Of a DNA stretch of 64,000 nucleotides, positions 22,784 to 32,039 are shown one piece after another. The stretch comes from Mermis nigrescens (taxonomy: Eukaryota > Nematoda > Enoplea > Mermithida > Mermithidae), in assembly GCA_036768485.1 (NCBI GenBank), contig JAVLUZ010000330.1:88389-152388 (forward strand). The letters run 5' to 3'. The notes under the pieces were generated by a model. It ran no database searches. It was not told the DNA's origin and was given only the letters and a program-made list of their open reading frames with translations. Numbering within the stretch: the stretch's first letter is position 1; every line of letters starts with the position of its first letter. A program made the translations under genes and the position numbers.

Positions 22784-23228
22784 TCAATATGTATTGTGCT
22801 ATTGGAACCAAAATTGAAAGTTTAAAAGAAAACGCCATAAGTTCTTACTGGCGATAATATCATTTCAGGCTTTCGCGAATTTAATATTTTAGGGTCCTGA
22901 ATAGGTCAACTGACCTAAGGGTTAATTTCCGGGGTTGCTTACGCACTCGCTGTGTAGGATTGCTAGGGCGTAGGTACCTAATTCTCCCTAGGCACGGACA
23001 AATCTAGGTCCGAGGAGTTTCTAGGTATTAAGTACTTTGAGGGCCAACGGGTGACACCGGCGTACTGCCTTAACATCCTGACCAGCGCTAAGAGTAGCCA
23101 GGTACTTAAGTAATTCCCGAAGGTAATTATTTGGGTTGTTTGGCATGTGCTTGTGGGTTTGGTAACTATAGGGGCGGCATGCTGCCCGCTTGAGCTACCG
23201 GCACCTACCTTCACAACGCCCGCCAACG
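22784..23228 (+). mobile_element. 3' LTR fragment of gag-only retroelement
   Basis: Nearly identical to 19174-19610, including AGGTCAACTGACCT (22903-22916) and CCTGACCAGCGCTAAGAGTA. It lacks the first ~780 bases and the end of the 5' LTR, so it is truncated on both sides. Only ~225 bases separate it from the last gag-like codon, leaving no room for pol. Confidence 0.85.
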
Positions 23229-23977
23229 GCATACAACAAATGCCGTGAAGGCACACAAATAAAATGGCAAATGCGTAGGGGCGAAAAAGCCTGCCCACTA
23301 CGCAACAAAAATGACGAGATTTACCTGCAGCCATGCAGGAGAAAACAATTGGGACAACGTGCGGAGACTACTCGACGCTGCGGAAAAGAAAAATGATGCA
23401 CAGTGTACAAGCTGGCGTAAAAAGGCTCAAAGCTCAATGTAAAATGAAAAATTCTTAAAGTGCCGGAATGATCATCAAAACTGCGCTTGCACGCAGTTTT
23501 AAATGATACAAAAAAGAGGCATATCAAACGCGGACAAAGAAACGCGGAATGGATCTACGAGAATAACAATAGGCCTATTGGCAAAGCTTATGGTAAAGAA
23601 TGTACAAACGGAATAGGCACAAATATGAGACACACACATATGGAGTTTTAAGACACGTATGATATGATAGCACACATACCAATCCGTACTCAAGTCGCAT
23701 TAAGCCCGAGTGCCCATTTTCCTATCCCGGATTTTTATTGAAAATATGTGTGGGAAAGCAAATGAAGATATGATAATTTTAAGAGGGAACGTAGGTGGTC
23801 CCGGGCAACACACTAAAGCATTACGCTGAGTGGTCGCGTACGTGCAAATGGAATTTAAGCACAAAATTGAGCATCTGGGTCAAACAGTCAACGGAATGTA
23901 GGTACAATGTAGCACAAAACAAATGGAATTTCAGCGTTGAACCAACGCGGCAAAAACGGGGTGTAGAGCCATCTCTA
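23229..23977. other. LTR-derived sequence, probably reverse-oriented
   Basis: A palindrome at 23961-23979 (TGTAGAGCCATCTCTACA) is in the style of the LTR termini, read on the minus strand. The stretch to its left may be another LTR nested into the one at 23978-24759. Internal matches are too weak to be sure. No gene is supported. Confidence 0.4.
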
Positions 23978-24759
23978 CACTCGTGAGGTCAGTTGACCTA
24001 TCTCAACCCAGCTCAAGCTGATAAATTAACTTGTTTTCAACCAAATCGCTATCTAGAAATGTTTTGGTTCCTAATGTACGTAGGTAGCACAATGAAATTT
24101 GAAAACAACACCAACGAGCTCTAAGCTGATCAGTCATCATAAAACATTAAATACATTTTTAGCTGATTTTTAGGTTGATAAAAGAATTTTGAATTTTATC
24201 GAAAGATACGATCAAAATGTCATTCACCTTTCCAATTCCACTAAAAATCCAAGAAGTCTTCGACGTTGGCAGCCGGCCTACCTCACCCTCGATTTATCGG
24301 ATCCCTGGGTGGGTTTTCTACTTTTATTCACAAATGTACACCACGGCTACAAGCCGGGAAAAAGCAAAATATCACTAAGGAATAAAACGGACCAAACTAC
24401 AATTTCGTCAAAACGCCAACTAACTATCCCGTCAGGGATTAATACAGTAAAACGAAACTCAAGAAGACAACTTATCATTAAACTAAAATAACTTTTTATC
24501 AATTAGAATATTCTCGAATGTAGATAAGATAATTACTATTAGCATATACATAATTCTATTTTACCGGACAAGTATCTAATTGATTTTGTAATAAAAAATA
24601 GGGATTTTAATGAGAACTGAAGGCATAAACACGAGCTCACACATCACACGGATGGCTACTCGAAAATGGCTATGTTAACCGATACAGTACCAAGCTGTTG
24701 TTGGGAGGCTACCACGAACTGGTGGCAAGAGTTCGCACCGTGTAACTCTCGCAGTTACA
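23978..24759 (-). mobile_element. Reverse-oriented LTR of the AGGTCA-dyad family
   Basis: On the minus strand it begins at the palindrome TGTAACTGCGAGAGTTACA (24759 downwards) and runs through ATGCCTTCAGTTCTC (24620), a GAGCTCGTTGG block (24118) and AGGTCAACTGACCT (complement at 23986-23999). It is collinear with the LTRs at 10830-12406 and 29280-30327. Its 3' part is cut off by the palindrome near 23979. No linked internal genes. Confidence 0.8.
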
Positions 24760-25570
24760 TAAGTCACAGTTGCTATATCCACCATGTATGTAATTGTAGG
24801 ACTACTGAGAGCAGAAAAATAGAAAATCTTTAGCCATTGTTTTTTTGTACTTATAACATTAGTACAGAAGAGTTTTTCAGCCATTGCTCCAGTCTCAGGG
24901 AGATTACAGTGTTAAAATGCTAAAAAACCTATCTTTCTTAAACTTAAGCAATGGCTGAATATAATTATATTATTATATTATTATTTTATTGGCTTATACC
25001 TCAGAAGCTATAAGGGAATCTATCAGAAGCTGCATTTTTCAAAGTTATCAACCATGTACCCTCTCTATTAATATCATAGTACCCTAACTTTTTGATAGAA
25101 ATCTTCTGTAGAAGGGTAAAATTATGTAGGAAATAGTTGGATTGGAAAGTACTGAAGTTTTGGAGCTTCTCTATCAAATAGGTGCAAGTTTTCTGTGAAT
25201 TAACTTCCCCAGATTTACAAATTTCATGCAATGTGCTATAACTTTTAGTCAAAATTTGGGCTATATTTGTCAAAAATTACCTAAAAACACAAAAAACATG
25301 AAAATTTTGCAGTCTATTCATATACTCTACAATCTCTGATAAAAAATTGCTAAATTTTGCGTGATTCATTTGATTCATTTACTTTGTAAAAAATACTATG
25401 TTTGTTTCACACGGTATTTGAAGAATTATATGACAGGCTGAAGCAAACCATATATAAATATCAATGAAATTTCATGGCTAAGAGACCAACACTAAGCCAT
25501 TTGTGTACGTGCAGAAAATACATGCAATTTTCCCGAATTTCAATCTAATCAACCATTTTATACTGTGAGG
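24760..25570. other. Gene-free AT-rich stretch
   Basis: No gene, RNA or element terminus is recognised. A minus-strand frame at 25001-25273 has no identifiable motif. Confidence 0.5.
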
Positions 25571-25578
25571 AATATGAA

Positions 25579-25820
25579 CACACCTGGGCGTGGGGGTTTG
25601 GGGGGTATGCACCCCCCAGAAACCAAAATACCCCCCCCCAGAATTCAATTTTTGAAAATTTTTTTCTTTTTCTCGCAATTTTTTGATGCCAATGGATAGT
25701 GCTTGATGAGAAACGTCGAAAAATGGTGTTTTTATCGCCATACCACCATTTTTAGGACCATTTCTTGACCTTCAAAAAATCTTGCACCCTCCCCCAGAAT
25801 TTTCTTGCTGCCCACGTATG
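25579..25820 (+). mobile_element. hAT-like MITE copy
   Basis: It runs from CACACCTGGGCGTGGG to GCTGCCCACGTATG, 242 bases. The flanks AATATGAA and AATATGAC match at 7 of 8 bases. It is very close in sequence to the 4794 and 63054 copies. Confidence 0.92.
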
Positions 25821-25959
25821 AATATGACTATATTCAAGTAGATCATTTCGGGATTTTGACCATTGTTGAGTTTTTGTCGTTATTCTGCATTCTCTATATG
25901 CTAGTGTATATATAGCTTACAAAATTATAACAGCAATCCTGAAGCAATGCCATATTAAA

Positions 25960-26265
25960 TGAAGATTTTCCAAACTTTGCAAGAAATTTTCCAAATTTTA
26001 CAAAAAAATTCCCAAACTTGACAGAAAATATTCTAAACTTAACAAAATTCCTATGCTTAAGCATATAACATTTATTCCAAACTTTACAAAAAATATTCCA
26101 GACTTTACAAAAAATATTCCACCCTTTACAAAAAAATATTCCAAACTGTACAAAAAATATTCCAAATTTACAAAAAATATTCCAAACTTTACAAAAATTG
26201 TTGAAACTTTACAAAAAAATTTTGAAACTTTACAAATTCTTAGATCAATACTGATGACATAGATG
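25960..26265. repeat. TTTACAAAAAATATTCCAAAC minisatellite, block 1
   Basis: Roughly a dozen imperfect ~20-21 base units based on CTTTACAAAAAATATTCCAAA. An open frame across part of it gives a 7-residue periodic peptide (FTKNIPN) that is an artefact. A near-identical unique segment follows both this block and block 2 (AGATCAATACTGATGACATA). Confidence 0.9.
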
Positions 26266-26684
26266 AAGTTATGTATTCATCAATCACTTCTGTGTGGAGG
26301 TTTGCAAAGTAAATCCTAGCCTCAGGGCTTAAAAATTCCCTTCCCCCTAGTTAAATAGCAGGCATAGATCGCCCTTTTCCAGGCTGTTAATGCATTAAAT
26401 GCTAAAAGTGATGATTTAAAGGTGAAACCTCATATGTTTGCAGTTTTGGCAAATTTAGGGTTCCGCATAAATCTTTGTAAATTTTATGAGCTGGTGAAAA
26501 GAAAATGCATGTATGAAGTAGAACTGTTTCATGGATTAGTGTACAAATTTTGCAATGTAACATTTATATTGTTCACAAGCGGAAAATTAATTCTTACAGG
26601 TGCAAAACAGGCGCATGAGTTGCACAGAGCATATAAAATAGTTTCAACAATGCTTGATAAATGCAGATTAGCTACATAATAAAT

Positions 26685-26855
26685 CAAACTTTACAAAAAA
26701 TTTCCCAAATTTAACGAAAAAATATTCCAAACATTGCAAAAGTACTATGCTTAAGCATGCAAAATTTAATTCCGAATTTTACAAAAATATTCCAAACTTT
26801 ACAAAAAATATTCCAAACTTTACAAAAAATATTCCAAACTTTGCAAATTTTTAGA
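26685..26855. repeat. TTTACAAAAAATATTCCAAAC minisatellite, block 2
   Basis: Second block of the same ~20-base unit. Both blocks are followed by the same tail (AGATCAATACTGATGACATA, then GTGTGGAGGTTTG and CAGGGCTTAAAAATT), so a larger segment of about 600 bases was duplicated, repeat and tail together. Confidence 0.88.
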
Positions 26856-26929
26856 TCAATACTGATGACATAGATGAAGTTATATGTTCATTAATGAATT
26901 TTGTGTGGAGGTTTGTAAAGTTGACCCTA

Positions 26930-28025
26930 GCTTCAGGGCTTAAAAATTTCCACAAGTTGAACAGCAGGCAGCAGGCAAAGATCGCCCTTTTTCAGGCGTT
27001 TTCTGATAAACTTTAAGAAGCTCAAAATTGCATGATAATTAAATTTGAGCAATGTTCGCCTATACTGTTTGCTTATTTTTGGGCAAAAATAACCCCTAAT
27101 GGCATCATTAGACAAGTACTGGTAAAAAATCAAGCATTGTAAAGACAGTGTGAATAAAAAATCAGCATACTGTAGGTTGTGCGCTAAAATTTTGTACATA
27201 GCATACCTAAGTAAACCTAACGTACTTTGAAAATTTGAGCCAAATCTGCCCTCTACTTCTTGAAATATAGTGCTATATGAGAAAGTGTAAAGTAAACTGG
27301 TGTACTGTAGGCTGCGCGCTGAAATTCCGTATATAGCATGCCTTGCCTATATACATCATATCCTAACAATTTGAACAAAATCACAGCATTGGTTCTTTAA
27401 ATATGGTGCTATATGAGGAAGTGTAAACTAAAATCGGCATACTGTAGATCAAATGCTGATAACAATAAGATGATACATGCAACATAAACCCACCCTACTA
27501 TGAGAATTTCAAGCCAATTTGCCCTCTATTTCTAAAGTTATAGTACTATTTGAGCAAGTGTAAAGTAAATTGGTATACTGTAAGCTGCGCGCTAAAATTG
27601 CGTGCATAGCATGCCTCGCCTATATACATCATATCCTGAAAATCTGAACAAAATCCACGCATTGGTTCTTGAAATATGGTGCTGGCATACTGTAGATTAC
27701 ATGCTGTTAACAATAAGATAACACATGCAACATAAACCCACCCTACTTTAAAACTTCAGCCCAATCCGCCCTCTATTTCTAAAGTTATAGTACTATATGA
27801 GCAAGTGTAAAGTAAATTGGTAGACTGTAGGCTGCGTGCCAAAATTCTGTGCATAGCATACCTCGCCTATATACATCATATCCTGAAAATTTGAACAAAA
27901 TCCGGCCATTGATTCTTGAGTTATGCAAAAGTGTAAACTTATGCTGGTATGCTGTAGGTTGCGCGCTAAAATTTTGTACATAGCATACCTAACATACACT
28001 TAACATACTCTGGAATTTTTAGCCC
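26930..28025. repeat. Satellite-like array with ~130-base monomers
   Basis: The word ACTGTAG(G/A)(C/T)T recurs near 27170, 27301, 27440, 27572, 27684, 27823 and 27948, spaced 112-139 bases apart. Alternate monomers are more alike: one type carries TAGCATGCC and TATATACATCATATCCT, the other CAATAAGAT and ACATGCAACATAAACCCACC. This suggests a higher-order dimer or trimer. No coding sequence. Confidence 0.82.
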
Positions 28026-28548
28026 ATTCCAGTTGCTGGTTAAGTTCCTAATAGCTACTAAACGATTAAACGAGAAACGAGCATGCCACAAATTAGTTAC
28101 ACAAAGATGACGATTTAGAGACGAAAAGTGTTATAATGTTTGTATTACTAATGCACGCTAATTTAGAAGGAAAGGGTTCTAAAACGGAATAAAAAACGGA
28201 ATAATGCATCGTAGTATTGCTTATATAAGCGCATTCCGCCTTAGTCATACATTAATGAAATTTAAAATGGACATCGTCCGCGTTCAAACCGGACAGCTTG
28301 TCGCCAATACCACATTAACCTATTAATTCAAGTATCTTGACTGTGATTGCAAGTAACACGCCCAGCATGAAGCATAGAGCATAGACCGATTTCGAAATTC
28401 ATTATTCGAGCCGCTAAATATTGCAACATACATAGTTTAATTAAATTTCTATCACTGAGTACATACGGTACATTCAATACCTGATAGGTATCGAAATAAG
28501 AGATAACAAGTGAATATCGATTTCTCACATATTTTAATGCGTTACATC

Positions 28549-28774
28549 CAGACTTGGGCGTGGGGGTTTTGAAGGGACATGCACCCCCCCCCCGAAACAC
28601 AAAAATACCCTCCAGAATAGAATTTTTGAAAATTTTTTCGTTTTTTACGCAATTTTTTGATGCCAGTGGATAGTGCTCAATGAAAAACGTCGACCATACG
28701 ACCACTTTTTAAGACCATTTTTTGACCTTTGAAAATTTTTTCACCCCCGAGAATTTTGTTGCTGCCTACCTATA
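28549..28774 (+). mobile_element. hAT-like MITE copy, diverged
   Basis: It starts CAGACTTGGGCGTGGG and ends GCTGCCTACCTATA. The internal sequence matches the family, but no target duplication can be seen, so the copy is older or its flanks are rearranged. Confidence 0.8.
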
Positions 28775-28784
28775 GTGGTCCAGA

Positions 28785-29279
28785 GTGCTGGAACAGTGGT
28801 TCTTGAGGTAGGGCCCATCAGGGTGAACACCCGACCCCATTTCCAGTAAAATTTCTCCTACTGAAGAGGGTGGTTTAAAGGGCTCGGAAACAGGGATGGG
28901 GTGTGTTCACCCTGATGAGCCCTGCATAGCCTAGGAAACCCCGGTTCAGGCGCTTTTGACTATCCCCGGGGTGGAGAAACCCCTACGGAACCGGGGTCGG
29001 CTTCACATATGAATAATGGACTAGCCCATTCCCGAGCCCTTAAGCCCCCCTTCAGTGGGAGAAATTATGCCAGAAACTGGATTGGGGTGTTCACCATTAT
29101 GGCCCTATGCACTTGGGAAACCTCAATTACGGCACTTTGGATCACCCTCCCGGTGTAGGAACCCTTGACAAAACTGGAATCAGATTCATATATGAATAAT
29201 GCCCTCTTCCCGAGCCCCTAAGCCACTTTCAGTGAGAAAAATTTTACCGGAAACGGCGTCGGGGTGTTCGCACTGTAAA
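28785..29279. repeat. GC-rich direct and inverted repeats
   Basis: CATCAGGGTGAACACCC and ACCCCATTT at 28815-28845 reappear inverted near 28890-28920 (GGATGGGGTGTGTTCACCC). A unit of about 165 bases containing CATATGAATAATG and CCCGAGCCC is repeated in tandem (about 28940-29105 and 29110-29275). The block sits just outside the reverse LTR. Nature unknown. Confidence 0.75.
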
Positions 29280-30327
29280 TGTAGGGGCCTGCGTCTACAA
29301 GAGCGACACAGACCGACCTAACATTACCTTCGAGATTTACCTAGGTACGTAGGTACTTAAGTCTACGCTTAGTGCTGGCCCCGATCGCGCGGCTCTGAAT
29401 GGCTTTCGATCTTTGGACCCTTACAGACCTTACGGCTTCGATCCCCTCAGCCCTAATATTGCTGGCTGCTTTTTGTCGGGTGATCTCAGCAGCTACGCCC
29501 TAAGACCTAAGGCTACCTACCTAGTCTCGGTATTTGCCGCGGAGGTCAGTTGACCTATCTCAAGCTCAAGTTGTAATTTAACTTATTTTCAATCAGTGCC
29601 TGATCAGAAATGTTTTTGGTTCCTAATATGTGTAGCACGCTGAACAATGAAAACAACAACAACGAGCTCTACGCTGATCAATCATCCTTAAAAATTAAAT
29701 AATATTTTTGATCAATTTTTGGCTTGAGAAATAAATTATGATTTCCGAATAAAATAAACTATCATACGAAATTTACCTATCAGTCCACTAGATGGGTGGA
29801 AATCCTCGACGTAGGGATGGTGGCCGACCTAACCCTCGGTATAACCAAAAACCACTGGGTAGGTTTTCTCTATTTTAATTCGACGTAGAATTCACGGCCT
29901 ACAGCCGGACAACAAAATACGCAAAGGAAAAACGAAAATGTACAGACTATACAGTCGAATAACCGGCCAACAAAAAAACCAAAAGCCAGACTAAACTACA
30001 ACGTTACGTACACTGGCCTCAAGGACCATTACAGTAAATTAAACAAAGATCAAATTAACGTAATACTGATAAGCTTTTATCTCAGATCGAAAGTTCTCGA
30101 TTACACAAGCGGTATGCATGAAACAATTACTATTATCATACACTTAACTCTATGCTACCGGACAAGTATCTAAATGTTTTTTATTATTGAAAAATTGGGG
30201 AAATAATGGGAAGACCGAAGGCATAGCCCACAGTGCACTATCATAGATAGCTACTAGTATTGGCTATGTTATGGCTATCGCGAACTGCTAAGGCAAGTTC
30301 GCCTACCGTGTAACTCTCGCAGTTACA
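29280..30327 (-). mobile_element. Reverse-oriented LTR of the AGGTCA-dyad family
   Basis: On the minus strand it begins with the palindrome TGTAACTGCGAGAGTTACA at 30327 and can be followed to a CCCCTACA end at 29280, about 1.05 kb with TG...CA ends. It contains ATGCCTTCGGTCTTCC (30220), GAGCTCGTTGTTGTTG (29662), AGGTCAACTGACCT (complement at 29543-29556) and a diverged CCTGACCAGCGCT block near 29365. No gag or pol adjoins it. No convincing target duplication, so the ends are approximate. Confidence 0.75.
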
Positions 30328-30804
30328 CTCCCCCACGTATAGAAAAAAATTTGAAACGAAGTGGAGAATTTTTTCGGGGTACACCATCAACACTAGCGTC
30401 GGCGACGCTCTACAACTCGGCTCTCTGGCGTTCGCAACGCCTCAACTCTGGCGTCCGCAACGCCTCATCCTGAGCGAACGTGAAAAACGAAAAATAAAAA
30501 GAACGAAAAAATAACAAATATCGATAACCGGTAACGGTCAACGCATGACCTCGTTCGCACTCAGGAAAACTCTCGAGCAACACTCTACAATGGCGCTAGG
30601 GATAACTATATTGTTGCCCGAGTAATGATGAACTCCGGTCTTGGGTACAAGTTCATCCGCTGTCCCATCAGCCTCCTCAGTCCCCGGGTAATGAGAAAAA
30701 TTTTGAATTGAAAAATTTGTAGATTGGGTATAAATTAACCCCTTGTCCGTTAAAGAGTTAAGGTACCATAATAGTAACACCACTAATTGAGCAAAAGACA
30801 AATT
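30328..30804. other. Short gene-free stretch
   Basis: Small direct repeats of TCTGGCGTTCGCAACGCCTCAAC occur at 30420-30468. The 87-codon minus-strand frame at 30538-30801 has no recognised motif. Confidence 0.45.
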
Positions 30805-30954
30805 AAAATGAGCTTATTAAGCGAGAGTTGTAAACCAAGAGAAAAACTTAAAGTTTAAACATACCATTAAATTATGAAGAGAATTATAAAAGATTTTAAA
30901 CTAGAAGAAAATGAAAAAGGTGGGATTTCAGTAAATTAAAACAAATTTAGAGGA

Positions 30955-31250
30955 TATGATGAAACATTATTGTTGAGAATAGGACGATCACGTGCTATGT
31001 ATAACGTACTCCTTGATTAAAAGATCAAAAGAGTTGGATGCTCGACTAATAACCTTGAAGCAATCTGATGTAATTGAATGATTGCTATTTGAGACATGTT
31101 TGTGAATAGCAGATAAGCTATCACCCTGAATTGGCTTTTCCTGTAGCAAATGAGATGCCAGTATGTTCTGCAATTCTACTTCCCAAAATGTCGGCGAGTT
31201 TCGCCAATGTAACTAGCCATACAGCTAGAACACGTATACTTATATACTAG
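30955..31250 (-). pseudogene. Penelope-like GIY-YIG endonuclease domain, left arm
   Basis: Inverted copy of the right-arm domain. It shares GDSLSAIHKHVSNSNHSIT and ASNSFDLLIKE, but small differences break the frame after SFDLLIKE and near GSRIAEH, so this arm is decayed. Confidence 0.88.
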
Positions 31251-31320
31251 CTTAGATAGCTTAGCAGGTACAGCATCCTTGTTCTAGAACAACCGGCTTA
31301 TACACATATACACTGCTAAG

Positions 31321-31650
31321 CTACTCTCAAATTTAGTATATAAGTATACGTGTTCTAGCTGTATGGCTAGTTACATTGGCGAAACTCGCCGACATTTTGG
31401 GAGTAGAATTGCAGAACATACTGGCATCTCATTTGCTACAGGAAAACCAATTCAGGGTGATAGCTTATCTGCTATTCACAAACATGTCTCAAATAGCAAT
31501 CATTCAATTACATCAGATTGCTTCAAGGTTATTAGTCGAGCATCCAACTCTTTTGATCTTTTAATCAAGGAGTCGTTATACATAGCACGGGATTGTCCTA
31601 TTCTCAACAATAATGTTTCATCATATCCTCAATTTGTTTTAATTTACTGA
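31321..31650 (+). pseudogene. Penelope-like GIY-YIG endonuclease domain, right arm
   Basis: The frame carries the GIY-YIG hallmarks as used in Penelope-like elements: VYKYTCSSC with a paired-cysteine motif, SYIGETRRHFGSRIAEH, a GDSLSAIHKHV segment and a SFDLLIKESLYI stretch with the usual downstream glutamate, ending at a stop at 31648-31650. This is the C-terminal endonuclease that nicks target DNA; the reverse transcriptase that should precede it is absent. The domain itself looks unbroken in this arm. Confidence 0.9.
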
Positions 31651-31773
31651 AATCCCACCTTTTTCATTTTCTTCTAGTTTAAAATCTTTTATAATCCTCT
31701 TCATAATTTAATGGTATGTTTAAACTTTAAGTTTTTCTCTTGGTTTACAACTCTCGCTTAACAAGCTCATTTT

Positions 31774-32039
31774 TTCAAAACTATTACCTAGTGCACAGTC
31801 GCTTCTACAAATTAAAAATACGGAATGATAAGGCAAAATTATGCTGAGCAAAATTAAAGTCACTGATGAGTTAAAACACGAGGTCAGATAAAAACGAGAA
31901 AAATGGCAAATTATACGAGATAACAAGGAAAATACGAGCACCGTCAAAGAAGAAAAAAAAATTTTTACAGCAAGAAAAATGACAAGAGAAAAAATACACA
32001 GGAAGCAAATGATAATGTGAAATCCTGGAATCCACATCA
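31774..32039. other. Gene-free spacer
   Basis: AT-rich sequence between the Penelope palindrome and the GC-richer block. Nothing recognised. Confidence 0.4.

Larger units (their letters stand above)
30805..31773. repeat. Near-perfect ~970-base palindrome of Penelope ends
   Basis: The left arm (30805-31250) is the inverted copy of the right arm (31333-31773) with only scattered differences, from AAATGAGCTT at the outer edges to TATATAAGTATACG at the inner ones. The centre is also symmetrical (TAGCTTAGCAG and CTGCTAAGCTA around TTGTTCTAGAACAA). Each arm holds the C-terminal GIY-YIG endonuclease of a Penelope-like element plus its 3' region, arranged head to head. Confidence 0.93.
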
